DNA of 64,000 nt from contig NZ_JACVAK010000003.1 of NCBI RefSeq assembly GCF_014851805.1, positions 457,501 to 521,500 of the forward strand, read 5' to 3'. Under the pieces are notes generated by a model that was given only the letters and a program-made list of their open reading frames with translations, was not told the DNA's origin and did no database searches. The first letter of the stretch is position 1. Each line of letters begins with the position of its first letter. Origin of the DNA: Pseudoxanthomonas sp. PXM02. GTDB taxonomy: Bacteria > Pseudomonadota > Gammaproteobacteria > Xanthomonadales > Xanthomonadaceae. The translations under genes were made by a program, and so were the position numbers. Of this stretch, positions 50,802 to 60,717 are shown piece by piece.

Positions 50802-53800
50802 GCGGCCGCTCCCGGCGCATCACCGGCGAACAAGGCATCGAGCGCATGCACCAGCTCGGGCGCGAAGCGCTGCGCATGCACGCCGGGCGAGGCCTGGCGC
50901 GCCAGGTCCAGGCCACGGCAGAACAGATAGCGGATGCCGCCGAAGTCGCGCGCGTAGTCGTACGCCTCGCCCAGGCGGAAGCGCAGCCAGCGGTGCAGGG
51001 CGAGCGTGTAGATCAACGCCTGCAGGTCGTACTCGCTGTGCGCCATCGCCTGCTGCATGGCGGCCGCGTCGTAAGCCGGCAGCTGGTTGGACTTGTAGTC
51101 GAGTACGTACCAGCGCCCGTCGTGCACGTAGGTCAGGTCGATCAGGCCGGTCATCAGCCCTTCCAGCCGCGGGCGCACGCCGAACGCCGTGCGCTGGCGC
51201 AGCAGCCCGTGCCGGTGCAGCAGCGCGAGCAGCGTGGCGACGGCCGTGGGCTGCATGGCGAAGTGGAATTCGATTTCCGCACGGCGCTGGTCGACGGGCA
51301 GGTCGGCCAGGCGCACCCCTTCCGGCAGTGCCGTGCCCAGCGTGTGGCCTACCAGCGGCACCAGCACGGCGAGACCGTCGGCGACCTCGGCTTCGGCATA
51401 GCCGCCTTCGCGCAAGGCTTCGGCGATGACGACGTCCTGGCCCGCCGGGGCGGCGTCGCCCGGTTGCCAGTCGCGCCACGCGGCGAAGTCGGCGTGTTCC
51501 AGTGCGGCATGCATGACCACGCCGAAACGGCTGCCGGCGAAACGCGGATCGACGACGGCAAGCGGCGCAGCGACGGCCTCCGGCAAGGCCTCCGTATCGG
51601 AGGACGGTGCTTCGTCTTCGCCACCGGGATCGGCCTGCGTGGCGGCGGCCAGGGGATCGGCGCCACCGTCGGCATGCGCCAGCTGGGTGAAGCTGTAGAC
51701 CCACCAGTCGGGCGTGATGCGGCGCGTGGCGACACGCGCTGGTGCGACGGCGGTCTCGCGCTCGGGCGGCAAGCGTGCCGGCGGCGGTTCCGGCGGACCC
51801 TCGACGATGCGGACACCGGGCTGCGCGGCCAGCGTGGCGATATCGGCCAGCAGCGGCGCCAGCCGGCTCTTCGGCAGGTCGGCGACATCGCCCGCGGCGA
51901 TCCACAGCGCGTGCTCGGCGCGGGTCAGGCCGACGTACAGCAGGCGCGCGTCTTCGGCCTGGTCGTCGCGCTTCTTCGCCTCACCGGCAGCCCTCCAGGC
52001 GGGATCGTCCTTGTCGAGCTTCCACAGCAACACGCGCTGCGTGCCGTCGTGCACCACGCGGTACCGGCCGCTGTCCGGGCGCGAGGTGCCCAGCCCGGCG
52101 AACGGCAGGTAGACCAGCGGGTACTCCAGCCCCTTGCTCTTGTGCAGGGTGACGATCTGCACGCGCAGGGCATCGGACTCCAGCCGCAGCAGCTGCGCCT
52201 CGTCGTCGGGATCGGCGTCGGCGATGCGCGCCTGCAGCCAGTCCAGCAGACCATGCAGGCCCAGCGTATGCGCCGCGGCTTCCTGCAGGTGCTCGCCGAG
52301 TTGCAGGTAGTTGGTCAGGCGGCGCTCGCCGTCGAGCAGGCCCAGCAGGCGTTCGGCCTGTGCCGCGCACAACTCGGAGACCAGCGCGAACGGCCCGCCG
52401 CGCTGCCAGCGTTCGCGCCAGTGCAGCAGGCGCGCCTGGTGCTGGCGTTGCGCCTCGCCGTCGTCCTCCAGCGCGGCAAGCGCCGGGGCGTCTTCGCCCA
52501 GCAGCACGGTGGCCAGCGCGGCGCGCAGGCGGCCGCTGTCGGCCGGATGCAGCAGCGCCAGCAGCAGCGTGCACAGTTCGCCCGCCTCGGGACTGGCGAA
52601 CAGGCTCTGCTTGCCGGCCGCGACCGCCGGCACGCCGGCACGCGCCAGCGCCTGCTGCATGCGGGTAGCGTCCTTGTGGTTGCGCACCAGCACGGCGATG
52701 TCGCCGGGCCGCACGGGACGTCCATCGATCCGTGCGCCGCCATCGCGCGCCTCGGCCAGCACGCGATGGATGTCGGCCACGCACGCGGCGGTCGCGGCCT
52801 CGCGCGAGGTCTCGGCGTCGAACGCGCCGCCGTCGGCGTTGCGCAGCAGGCGCAAGGTCAAGGCGGGAGCCGCCGTCTCGCCTTCGAGGTAATCATCATC
52901 ATGACGCTTGCCGCCGGGTTCGACCGGCTCGAAGCGGATGTCGGGATGCGCGAACGCGTCCTGTCCGGCCGACGCCGCGCCGTCGTACAGCGCGCGCACG
53001 GCCTGCAGCACCGACGGCCGCGAACGGAAGTTGTGCGCCAGCCGCGGCGCCTCATCGGCGGCACCGCGCGCGAGCAGGTAGGTGGCGACATCACCACCAC
53101 GGAAGCCGTAGATGGCCTGTTTGGGATCGCCGATCAGGAACAGCGCGGGTGTTTCGCCCAGCGCACGCACCTCGTCGGAGTCACCGAACACGCGCGCGAA
53201 GATCCGCCACTGGCGTTCGTCGGTGTCCTGGAACTCGTCCACCAGGGCGACGCGGTACTGCGCGCGCAGGGCGGCGACCAGCGTCTGCCGGCGCGGGCCA
53301 TCGAGCGCGGTGGCGACGCGTTCGATCAGGTCGTCGTAGGTCTGCACGCGCCGCGTACGCTTGAGCGCGTCGAGGCGACGGCGAGCGTCGTCGCGCAGGC
53401 GATGCAGCAGCAGGATCGACTGGTCCCGGCGCCATTGCGTGTAACGCTCGAGCGCCACCGCATAGTCCGCGATCAGCGGCTGCAACGACGAGACCGGCGT
53501 CTTTCCCGCGTAATCCTTCTTGGTGCCCTTCGTCAGCGCATCCAGCGTCAGCTTGAAGAGCTTGTCCTGCATGGGCGCATCGAACGCGGGGTGCCGCGCC
53601 CATGCGACCACCTGGCGGTGCAGTTGCGACAGCCAGTCCGGTTTGTAGGACGTCTTGTTGAGGATGCCTCCGTCCACGGCCGCGAGCAGCGCGGTGAAGT
53701 AGGCCTCTCCCTCCGTCGACACACCTTCGGCGAGGCGTGTGCGTGCAAGCGCCAGCAGCGACGCGACCTCATCGCCTGCGATGGAGGTCGGCGCCGGGGG

Positions 53801-54427
53801 CAACAGCGGCAGCGGGCCACACAGCGCCGGCAGGTCGTCGGCCAGCGCCTCGGGGCCGCTCCACAAACCGGTCAGCGCAGCCACCGTCGCGGGATCGGCG
53901 GCATGGCTGCGCCACAGATCGGCGGCGAGGTCGGCGTGCAGCGCACGCGCGTTGCCGAGCAGCTCGCCGGCATCGAAGCCCTGGCCAGCGTCGAGCGCGT
54001 GTTCGCGCAGGACGCGGGCGCAGAAGCCATGGATGGTGAAGATGGCGGCGAGGTCGGTCTCTTCCGCCGCGATGCGCAGCCGGCGCGCGAGCTGCGCCGG
54101 GGTCTCGTCTCCCTGCGCGAGATGGCGGTCGAGCACGAAGCGCGTGAGCGCGGCTTCGTGCGATTCGTCCTCGCGCGACGGCGTGCCGACCAGCGTGGCG
54201 GCCAGCGCCAGGCGTTCGCGGATGCGCTTGCGCAGTTCCTGCGTGGCGGCCTCGGTGTAGGTGACCGCGAGCACTTCGCCCATGCGTCGTCGCTGCTCGA
54301 CGATCAGCCGCGTGAACAGCGTGGCCAGCGTGTAGGTCTTGCCGGTACCCGCGCTGGCCTCGATCAGCTGCACGCCGTCGAGGGCGCGCGTCAGATAGGG
54401 CTCACGGGCAAGATCGAAAGCCGTCAT
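50798..54427 (-). CDS. recB: Exonuclease V beta subunit RecB
   Basis: 1209 residues, in the range of RecB. SF1A helicase (3-to-5) plus nuclease. Walker A LIEASAGTGKTYTLATLFTRL at 21-41, VLAVTYTEAATQELRKRI is motif Ia, VDEFQDTDERQWRIF the motif II and LYVGLTRAEHALWIAAG motif VI; VTLHKSKGLEYPLVYLPF is motif V. The C-terminal RecB nuclease domain (about 950-1209) ends with DLTYVHDGRWYVLDYKSNQLP, where D and DYK are metal-binding. It overlaps recC (ATGA at 54424-54427) and recD. RecBCD repairs double-strand breaks and degrades phage DNA. Confidence 0.97.
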   Translation of the reverse strand: MTAFDLAREPYLTRALDGVQLIEASAGTGKTYTLATLFTRLIVEQRRRMGEVLAVTYTEAATQELRKRIRERLALAATLVGTPSREDESHEAALTRFVLDRHLAQGDETPAQLARRLRIAAEETDLAAIFTIHGFCARVLREHALDAGQGFDAGELLGNARALHADLAADLWRSHAADPATVAALTGLWSGPEALADDLPALCGPLPLLPPAPTSIAGDEVASLLALARTRLAEGVSTEGEAYFTALLAAVDGGILNKTSYKPDWLSQLHRQVVAWARHPAFDAPMQDKLFKLTLDALTKGTKKDYAGKTPVSSLQPLIADYAVALERYTQWRRDQSILLLHRLRDDARRRLDALKRTRRVQTYDDLIERVATALDGPRRQTLVAALRAQYRVALVDEFQDTDERQWRIFARVFGDSDEVRALGETPALFLIGDPKQAIYGFRGGDVATYLLARGAADEAPRLAHNFRSRPSVLQAVRALYDGAASAGQDAFAHPDIRFEPVEPGGKRHDDDYLEGETAAPALTLRLLRNADGGAFDAETSREAATAACVADIHRVLAEARDGGARIDGRPVRPGDIAVLVRNHKDATRMQQALARAGVPAVAAGKQSLFASPEAGELCTLLLALLHPADSGRLRAALATVLLGEDAPALAALEDDGEAQRQHQARLLHWRERWQRGGPFALVSELCAAQAERLLGLLDGERRLTNYLQLGEHLQEAAAHTLGLHGLLDWLQARIADADPDDEAQLLRLESDALRVQIVTLHKSKGLEYPLVYLPFAGLGTSRPDSGRYRVVHDGTQRVLLWKLDKDDPAWRAAGEAKKRDDQAEDARLLYVGLTRAEHALWIAAGDVADLPKSRLAPLLADIATLAAQPGVRIVEGPPEPPPARLPPERETAVAPARVATRRITPDWWVYSFTQLAHADGGADPLAAATQADPGGEDEAPSSDTEALPEAVAAPLAVVDPRFAGSRFGVVMHAALEHADFAAWRDWQPGDAAPAGQDVVIAEALREGGYAEAEVADGLAVLVPLVGHTLGTALPEGVRLADLPVDQRRAEIEFHFAMQPTAVATLLALLHRHGLLRQRTAFGVRPRLEGLMTGLIDLTYVHDGRWYVLDYKSNQLPAYDAAAMQQAMAHSEYDLQALIYTLALHRWLRFRLGEAYDYARDFGGIRYLFCRGLDLARQASPGVHAQRFAPELVHALDALFAGDAPGAAA

Positions 54428-57400
54428 GCGGCGCCCTCCGGACCGGCGCCGCGTACGGCAGCGAAGACGCGCAGGCTGGTGTCGATGAAAGCGGCCATGC
54501 CTTCGGCATCGGCCAGCGGATCGCGACCGCGGAACGCGAGCTGGATCGCGTCGCCGGTGCTTTCACCCCAGCGATAGTCGCCGGGATACCAGGCCTCGCG
54601 TGCTGCTTCGGCGCGCAACGCCGGATCGGCGGTGTGGACGGCCCAGCCGGTGTGCGGTGCGAACGGCAGCGGCGCGCGCAGGCCGTCGCGACGCAGCGCC
54701 AACAGCACGCGCAGGGCCGCCTGCGCTTCGTCGACCGATCGTGCCGGCGTGACGTAGGCGCGGATGCCGTCGGCGCCGTCGTGGATCTGCACGAGCGGCA
54801 CCGGCACGCCGCAGGCATTGAGCAGCAGGGCGTCCAGGCCGTGGCGGAGGACCGCCGGTCCATTGAGCGCGCCGACATGCACGCGTACGAGACCGTGCGG
54901 ATAGACATCGGCGATGCGGCCATGCACGCGCGCGCCGTCGACCACCACGCCCCGCGATGCGGCGTCCGGATCTTCCCGGGTGGCTTGGCCGAGCCAGTCG
55001 GCAAAGACCGCCGCATAGGGTTCCACCTCGACGAGCACCTGCTCGGCGGCGGCTTCGCCCAGCGGACCGGTCGGCAGCTGGCCGCGTGCACGCAGATGGG
55101 CATAGAGCGCTGCCGGCATGCGCGCGTCTTTCGTGTGCGTGGCATCGAGCAACCAGTCGAACGCTTCGCGCCTCACCTGCGCACGATCACGACCGCGCGC
55201 GGGCCCGGTCAGCGGCTCGGTGTCTTCCGTCTGTTCGATCGACTCGGGCAGGCGCAGGCCGAGGCGCTGGGTGAGGAACGCCTGCGCGGGATCGAGCAGG
55301 AAGCGGCGCAGCGCGTCGAGCGGAAGATCGTGTTCGTCTTCCGTCGGCAAGGACAGCGACGCTTCCGCCCACGGGGGCAGTGCGCGTCGCGCGGCATCCA
55401 CACGATCGGCCGCCGGACGCCAGGCCGCGCGGTAACTGAAGCGGCGCGGTTCCCCTGCGCTGCCGAACGCTGCCGGCGCGAACGGCTGCAGCGTGTGGCG
55501 GACGACGAGGTGCGTCTTCGCCTCGGCATCGGCGTGGTAGCGCGCGGCGACGTCGAGCAGCTCGCTGAGCAGCACTGACGGCTCACGCACACTGCCATCG
55601 CGGGGATCGGCGCCCAGATAGCTGAGATAGAACACGTCCTGCGCCGCGGCGAACAGCTGCAGGAACAGGAAGCGGTCGTCCTCGCGCGTCGAGCGATCGC
55701 CGGGCTGGCGTCGGCCGGCATGCAGTTCGGCGGTGAGCTTGTTGAGGCCGGCGGCGGGATCGCGACGGGGAAAGTCGCCGTCGTTCATACCGAGCAGGCA
55801 GATCGCGCGGAACGGCAGCAGCCGCATCGGCACCATGCGGCCCACGCTGATGCCGCCGGTCAGCAGCGGCGCACGCGTGTCGGCCTGCGACAGCAGGTCG
55901 GCGAAGTGGGCGCGCACGACCTCCGGCGGCACGCCGCCGCCATAACCGGCGGTATCGGCGTCGCGGGCGAAGCGATCGATCAGTGTGCGCAGGCGATCGA
56001 GCGCACGTTGCGCGCGGGGCGAAGACGGCTGTTCCGGCAGCAGTACGGCCAACAAGTGCAGCAGGCGTTCACGCCACTGCGATGGCGTCAGCGCCTCGCC
56101 GAGCGCGCGTCGCTGGCGCGCCAGTTCGCGCAGCAGCCGCACCAGCGTGTCCAGCGCATCGAGTGCGCTGCCTTCGAGCTGCGGCCACGGTGCGACACCA
56201 GCGATCGCGTCGTCCGCACCGCTGGCATGGCCCAGCAGCAGGCGATCGAGTGCGAACTGCCACGTGTAGGCGTCGTCGGCCGGCGCATCGGAGGCAGCGC
56301 GGTGGGTCGCGTCCAGTCCCCAGCGCGCGCCGGCGTCGCGCAGCCAGCCGTGCAGGCGGTCGATGGCGTCGGTATCGAGACCGGCCGCTTCGGCGACGGG
56401 CGCGCTGGCGAGCAGGTCCAGCACTTCGTCCAGGCCGAAGCGCGACAGCGGCAGGTCGAGCAGGCGCAGGAACACCTCCGCCAACGGCTCGCTGGCCAGC
56501 GGACTGGTATCAGCCAGTGCCCATGGCAGCGCGTCGTCGTGGCCGCTGCCGCCGAACACGGCGTCGAGGTAGGGCACGTAGGGATCGATGTCCGGCGCCA
56601 GCACGGCGATGTCGCGCGGCTGCAGCGGTGGATCGAAGCGTGGATCTTCCAGTAGCGCGCGCAGCTGGTCGTGCAACACCTGTAGTTCGCGCAGGCGCGT
56701 GTGGCAGGCATGCACCTGCAGACTGGCGTCCGTGAGGTCGGGCGTGAGGTGGGGTGGCGGTACCGCCGGTGCGCGGCGATGGAACAGGTCCGACTGCAGG
56801 CGGTGCAGCAACGTGTCGGGGCCGGTCTCGTCCAGCGGATCGGCGTAGACATCGATCTCGGCGCGCGGATGCACCACTTCGTAGTCACCGAGGAGCGCCA
56901 TGAAATCGCGACCGGCCGCGCCCCAGGCCTGCAGCAGTGGGTTTTCCTGCACGTCGTCGGCGAACAGCATGGCCTCGCCGTCGCGACGGCGTTCGCGCAG
57001 CGTCTGCAGGTCGCCCCAGTAGCCGCGCGCCGGCGTGGGCAGATAGAAATGCAGCGTGCCGACGCGCGCCTGCGTGGCCAGCACGCGCAGCACGTCGGGC
57101 GAGATGTTGAGCGTGGCGAAGACGAGCAGGCGTTTCGGCAGGCCTTGCGGCAGCGGGCCGTCGTCGCGGCCGAAGCGCGCCAGGTAGGCATCGATGCGGC
57201 GCGCACGATAGTCGCGCCCGGCAGCGACCGCACGCCACAGCCGCGCCTGCGGATCGTCGCGGTCGGCGCCGGCCTCCCAGCGCAGCAGCCAGTCGCGGCG
57301 CCAGGCCTGATACTTCTCGTAGACGCCGGCCAGTTCGCCCGCCAGTCGCCATGGCTTGAGCGGATCGCCGTCGGCCAGCCAGCCGTCGAGCGTGGCCAGC

Positions 57401-57747
57401 GCGGGATCGCGACGCAGTCCTGGTTCGCCGAGCGCCGCATACAGGCGCCACTGCAGCGATGCGGCATCGAGGTCGTCCTCGCCCGCCGGGCCGAGGTTGG
57501 CGTCGAGCGCGCGGGCGACGAATTCGCCGGGGGTGAGGAATTCCAGGTTCGCGGCGATGCCGTATTCCGCCGCCAGCGTGGCCTGCAGCCAGCGGCGCAT
57601 GGCGACCTGCGGAATCAGCACCACGTCCGGCGCCAGCGGCGATTGTCCCGGCACCGGCCGACGCAGTTCGTCCGCCAGCAACGCCGCCAGCAGCCCCAGC
57701 ACGTTGGACGGATAGAGGCGGAAGTCGGGAGTGGCGGGCGTCGTCAT
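54424..57747 (-). CDS. recC: Exonuclease V gamma subunit RecC
   Basis: About 1107 residues. RecC is an inactivated helicase-nuclease that splits the DNA and recognises Chi. Evidence: FRLYPSNVLGLLAALLADELR at the start, then PLAPDVVLIPQVAMRRWLQATLAAEYGIAANLEFLTPGEFVARALDA (inactivated Walker-A region), PRRLLVFATLNISPDVLRVLATQ and AICLLGMNDGDFPRRDPAAGLN. The C-terminal domain has a degenerate nuclease-like part. Two ATG codons (57747 and 57759) are possible. It is the first gene of recC-recB-recD and divergent from mlaF, with a 214-base gap. Confidence 0.95.
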   Translation of the reverse strand: MTTPATPDFRLYPSNVLGLLAALLADELRRPVPGQSPLAPDVVLIPQVAMRRWLQATLAAEYGIAANLEFLTPGEFVARALDANLGPAGEDDLDAASLQWRLYAALGEPGLRRDPALATLDGWLADGDPLKPWRLAGELAGVYEKYQAWRRDWLLRWEAGADRDDPQARLWRAVAAGRDYRARRIDAYLARFGRDDGPLPQGLPKRLLVFATLNISPDVLRVLATQARVGTLHFYLPTPARGYWGDLQTLRERRRDGEAMLFADDVQENPLLQAWGAAGRDFMALLGDYEVVHPRAEIDVYADPLDETGPDTLLHRLQSDLFHRRAPAVPPPHLTPDLTDASLQVHACHTRLRELQVLHDQLRALLEDPRFDPPLQPRDIAVLAPDIDPYVPYLDAVFGGSGHDDALPWALADTSPLASEPLAEVFLRLLDLPLSRFGLDEVLDLLASAPVAEAAGLDTDAIDRLHGWLRDAGARWGLDATHRAASDAPADDAYTWQFALDRLLLGHASGADDAIAGVAPWPQLEGSALDALDTLVRLLRELARQRRALGEALTPSQWRERLLHLLAVLLPEQPSSPRAQRALDRLRTLIDRFARDADTAGYGGGVPPEVVRAHFADLLSQADTRAPLLTGGISVGRMVPMRLLPFRAICLLGMNDGDFPRRDPAAGLNKLTAELHAGRRQPGDRSTREDDRFLFLQLFAAAQDVFYLSYLGADPRDGSVREPSVLLSELLDVAARYHADAEAKTHLVVRHTLQPFAPAAFGSAGEPRRFSYRAAWRPAADRVDAARRALPPWAEASLSLPTEDEHDLPLDALRRFLLDPAQAFLTQRLGLRLPESIEQTEDTEPLTGPARGRDRAQVRREAFDWLLDATHTKDARMPAALYAHLRARGQLPTGPLGEAAAEQVLVEVEPYAAVFADWLGQATREDPDAASRGVVVDGARVHGRIADVYPHGLVRVHVGALNGPAVLRHGLDALLLNACGVPVPLVQIHDGADGIRAYVTPARSVDEAQAALRVLLALRRDGLRAPLPFAPHTGWAVHTADPALRAEAAREAWYPGDYRWGESTGDAIQLAFRGRDPLADAEGMAAFIDTSLRVFAAVRGAGPEGAA

Positions 57748-57961
57748 CGTCGCGGGCATTGTGCCGGATACGGATGGCGAGCCCGGAATGACGCGGTCTG
57801 GGCCACAGCATCCCACGCGAATGCCGCACGCAAATACGACAAGGACGCGACATGGGTGCCACAATAATCAAACTGCGCGGTACGGTTTATGTTCAGCCGC
57901 TGGCCGCGAAGCTACGCCGTTGTTTTTCCGTTAACCCCCTGCTGGTCCGCCGACGACGCCC

Positions 57962-58750
57962 ATGACGCCTGCCGACGCCCCTGCCGTGCACCTGTCCGGT
58001 CTCCGCCTCGATCGCGGTGGCCGCACCATCCTGCGCGGCATCGACCTGACCGTTCCCCGCGGCAGCATCGCTGCGGTGCTCGGTCCGTCCGGCAGCGGCA
58101 AGTCGACGATGCTGGCCGCGCTGACCGGCGAGCTGCCGCCGGCGGCGGGCACGGTGGAGGTATTCGGCCAGCCGGTGCCGCACCGCAGCCGCGCGCTGCT
58201 GGAAATGCGCAAGGGCGTGGGCGTGCTGCTTCAGGGCAACGGTCTGCTGACCGACCTGACGGTGGCCGAGAACGTCGCGCTGCCGCTGCGCACGCATACC
58301 AAGCTGCCGGACGCGCTGATCCGCCGGCTGGTGGCGTTCAAGTTGAACGCGGTCGGCCTGCGTGCCGCCGCCGATGCCTACCCGCGCGAACTGTCCGGCG
58401 GCATGGCGCGCCGCGTGGCGCTGGCCCGTGCGCTGGCACTGGACCCGCCGCTGATGATCTACGACGAGCCGCTGACCGGGCTGGACCCGATCGCCTCGGG
58501 CGTGATCATGAGCCTGATCCAGCGCCTCAACGACACGCTGGGCCTGACCAGCATCATCGTGACCCACCACGTGCACGAGACGCTGCCGATCGCCGACCAG
58601 GCGGTCGTCATCGCCAACGGCGGCCTGGTGTTCTCCGGCACGCCGGCCGAACTGGAAGCCAGCACCGACCCGCTGGTGCAGCAGTTCCTGCGCGGCGAGC
58701 CCGACGGCCCGATCGCATTCGACACGGTCACACGCGGGGAGGCCGCCTGA
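57962..58750 (+). CDS. mlaF: MlaF, ATPase of the Mla phospholipid transporter
   Basis: 262 residues. ABC ATPase with Walker A GPSGSGKST (41-49), ABC signature LSGGMARRVALARAL and Walker B LMIYDEPLTGLDP, followed by H-loop TSIIVTHHVHE. It drives the MlaFEDB complex in the inner membrane, which moves phospholipids between outer and inner membranes with MlaC and MlaA to keep outer-membrane lipid asymmetry. The stop TGA overlaps the mlaE ATG. An unusually clear G-N-G-L motif (LLQGNGLLTD) instead of QS/QD at the Q loop is typical of MlaF. Confidence 0.96.
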   Translation: MTPADAPAVHLSGLRLDRGGRTILRGIDLTVPRGSIAAVLGPSGSGKSTMLAALTGELPPAAGTVEVFGQPVPHRSRALLEMRKGVGVLLQGNGLLTDLTVAENVALPLRTHTKLPDALIRRLVAFKLNAVGLRAAADAYPRELSGGMARRVALARALALDPPLMIYDEPLTGLDPIASGVIMSLIQRLNDTLGLTSIIVTHHVHETLPIADQAVVIANGGLVFSGTPAELEASTDPLVQQFLRGEPDGPIAFDTVTRGEAA

Positions 58751-59502
58751 TGCCGTTTGTTGACGCCACCCGTTCGCTGGGCCGTGCCGGACTGTTCTCG
58801 CTGTCGGTCTTCCGTGCCTCGAAACCCACTCGAGACTTCTTCGCCGAGCTGACCCGCGAGATCTACAAGATCGGCGGCCGTTCGCTGCCGATCATCGCCG
58901 TGGGCGGCGCGTTCGTGGGCCTGGTGCTGACGCTGCAGGGCTACCGCACGTTGACCACGTTCGGCGCCAGCGATGCGCTGTCCACGCTGCTGGGCCTGTC
59001 GCTGTACCGCGAGTTGGGCCCGGTGCTGACCGCGCTGCTGTTCATCGGCCGCGCCGGCAGTTCGATCGCCGCCGAACTGGGCCTGATGCGCGCCACCGAC
59101 CAGATCAAGGCGCTGGAACTGATGGCGATCGACCCGGTCGCCAAGGCCGTGGCGCCGCGCTTCTGGGCGGCGGTGCTGACGGTGCCGCTGCTGACCGGCT
59201 TCTTCTGCTCGCTTGCGATCAGCGCCAGCTACTTCGAAGCCGTGCATGTGCTCGGCCTCGACAACGGCACGTTCTGGTCGGCGCTGCAGAACAGCGTCGA
59301 TTTCTGGGACGACTTCGGCGTGGCACTGCTGAAGTCGGCCGTGTTCGGTGGCACCAGCGCGCTGGTGGCGGCCTACGTGGGCTTCCACGCCGAGCCGACC
59401 ATCGAAGGCACCTCGGTGGCGACCACCCGCGCGGTGGTGAACGCCTCGCTGCTGGTGCTGATGTTCAATTTCGTCATGTCTGCATTGCTGTTCAGGAGCT
59501 GA
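58750..59502 (+). CDS. mlaE: MlaE, permease of the Mla transporter
   Basis: 250 residues with about five to six hydrophobic segments. The DUF140/MlaE family core is FIGRAGSSIAAELGLMRATDQIKALELMAIDPV, the coupling and lipid-binding segment, followed by SASYFEAVHVLGLDNGTFW. It forms a homodimer on which MlaF and MlaD sit. ATG overlaps the mlaF stop, and mlaD begins four bases after its TGA. Confidence 0.96.
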   Translation: MPFVDATRSLGRAGLFSLSVFRASKPTRDFFAELTREIYKIGGRSLPIIAVGGAFVGLVLTLQGYRTLTTFGASDALSTLLGLSLYRELGPVLTALLFIGRAGSSIAAELGLMRATDQIKALELMAIDPVAKAVAPRFWAAVLTVPLLTGFFCSLAISASYFEAVHVLGLDNGTFWSALQNSVDFWDDFGVALLKSAVFGGTSALVAAYVGFHAEPTIEGTSVATTRAVVNASLLVLMFNFVMSALLFRS

Positions 59503-59506
59503 CCCC

Positions 59507-60046
59507 ATGTCCGTCCGTGGACCCCGTCTTGAGTTCGCCGTCGGCGCCTTCCTGCTGCTGGCCCTGGCCTCGCTGCTGGTGCTGGCGCTGGCCTCCACCA
59601 ACAAGCGCTTCGGCGTGGGCGGCGGCAGCTACGAGCTGACCGCGCGCTTTTCCAACCTCGGCCAGCTGCGCAAGCAGGCACCGGTGAAGATCGGTGGCGT
59701 GGTGATCGGGCAGGTGGCCGACATTCAGCTGGATCCGGTCAAGTTCGACTCCATCGTGACCCTGTCCATCGACAGCCAGTACAAGGACCTGCCGGCCGAC
59801 ACCGCCGCCGGCATCTTCACCAGCGGCCTGCTGGGCGAGAACTACATCGGGCTGTCGCCCGGCGGCGATCCGGAAGTGCTGAAGCCGGGCGAAGAGATCG
59901 CCTTCACCCAGCCGGCGGTCGACCTGCTGCAGCTGGCCGGCAAGTACATGTTCAGTGGCGGCGCCAACAATGCCGCAGGCTCCGGGGAAACCCCGGCCAG
60001 CGGCGAGACCGCCGCGCCCCCCGTTACGGAAGAACCCACGCCATGA
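59507..60046 (+). CDS. mlaD: MlaD, substrate-binding MCE protein
   Basis: 179 residues. One N-terminal transmembrane helix (EFAVGAFLLLALASLLVLALA) and a single MCE domain: YELTARFSNLGQLRKQAPVKIGGVVIGQVADI, then ADTAAGIFTSGLLGENYIGLSPG. The hydrophobic pore-forming helix FTQPAVDLLQLAGKYMF follows. It is hexameric and gates lipids between MlaC and MlaE. It overlaps mlaC by four bases. The proline- and threonine-rich tail is non-conserved. Confidence 0.96.
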   Translation: MSVRGPRLEFAVGAFLLLALASLLVLALASTNKRFGVGGGSYELTARFSNLGQLRKQAPVKIGGVVIGQVADIQLDPVKFDSIVTLSIDSQYKDLPADTAAGIFTSGLLGENYIGLSPGGDPEVLKPGEEIAFTQPAVDLLQLAGKYMFSGGANNAAGSGETPASGETAAPPVTEEPTP

Positions 60047-60717
60047 AGACCCTGATGAAGCATTCCTTCCTCTCCATCGCCCTGTCGGCCGCCCTGCTGG
60101 CGACCGCGCCGGCCAGCGTCTTCGCACAGGCCGCGGCACCCGCCGCCGCCACGAAGCCGAACACCGCCAGCCAGGTCGTGCTGAGCAGCAGCACGCGCAT
60201 CCTGACCACGCTCGACCAGCGCCGCGCCGAGTTCAAGTCGAACCCCGCCGCGCTGCGCCAGTTCGTCACCGGCGAGTTCAACACGCTGTTCGACGGCGAC
60301 TACGCCGCCCGTCTGGTACTGGGCGTGCACGGTCGCGGCGCCTCCGACGCCGACGTGAAGCTGTTCGGCCAGGCCCTGACCGAGCGCCTGCTGTCCGCCT
60401 ACGGCGCGCGTCTGGCCGACTTCAACGCCCGCCTGAAGGTGCGCGTGAAGTCCGAGACGCCGCTGCCCGGCGGCCGTGGCGTGAAGGTCGATACCGAGTT
60501 CGTGCAGGCCGACCAGACCGTCACCCCGATCACCTTCTACGCGCGCAACGTGGGCGGCCAGTGGAAGGTGTTCGACGTGCTGCCGGAAGGCGTGTCCTTC
60601 GTGCAGACGTTCAAGACCCAGTTCGATACGCCGCTGCGGCAGAAGTCCATCGCCCAGGTGGCGGCGGACCTGAAGTCCGGCAAGTTGCAGGTCAATGGTA
60701 GTGGCAGCAGCAACTGA
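60043..60717 (+). CDS. mlaC: MlaC, periplasmic phospholipid carrier
   Basis: 224 residues. Signal peptide (FLSIALSAALLATAPASVFA), then the MlaC/Ttg2D fold: QVVLSSSTRILTTLDQRRAEFKSNPAALRQFVTGEFNTLFDGDYAARLVLG, and VKVDTEFVQADQTVTPITFYARNVGGQWKVFDVLPEGVSFVQTFKTQF. It ferries phospholipid across the periplasm between MlaA and MlaD. The 3-prime end overlaps the start of mlaB by 23 bases. Confidence 0.95.
   Translation: MKTLMKHSFLSIALSAALLATAPASVFAQAAAPAAATKPNTASQVVLSSSTRILTTLDQRRAEFKSNPAALRQFVTGEFNTLFDGDYAARLVLGVHGRGASDADVKLFGQALTERLLSAYGARLADFNARLKVRVKSETPLPGGRGVKVDTEFVQADQTVTPITFYARNVGGQWKVFDVLPEGVSFVQTFKTQFDTPLRQKSIAQVAADLKSGKLQVNGSGSSN

Noticed and set aside
50435-54577. A 1380-codon open frame on the plus strand across recB/recD.
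   Set aside because: It is antisense to recB and recD with their clear motifs; long antisense frames arise from the high GC3 bias. Its product is low-complexity Arg/Gln/Gly-rich.
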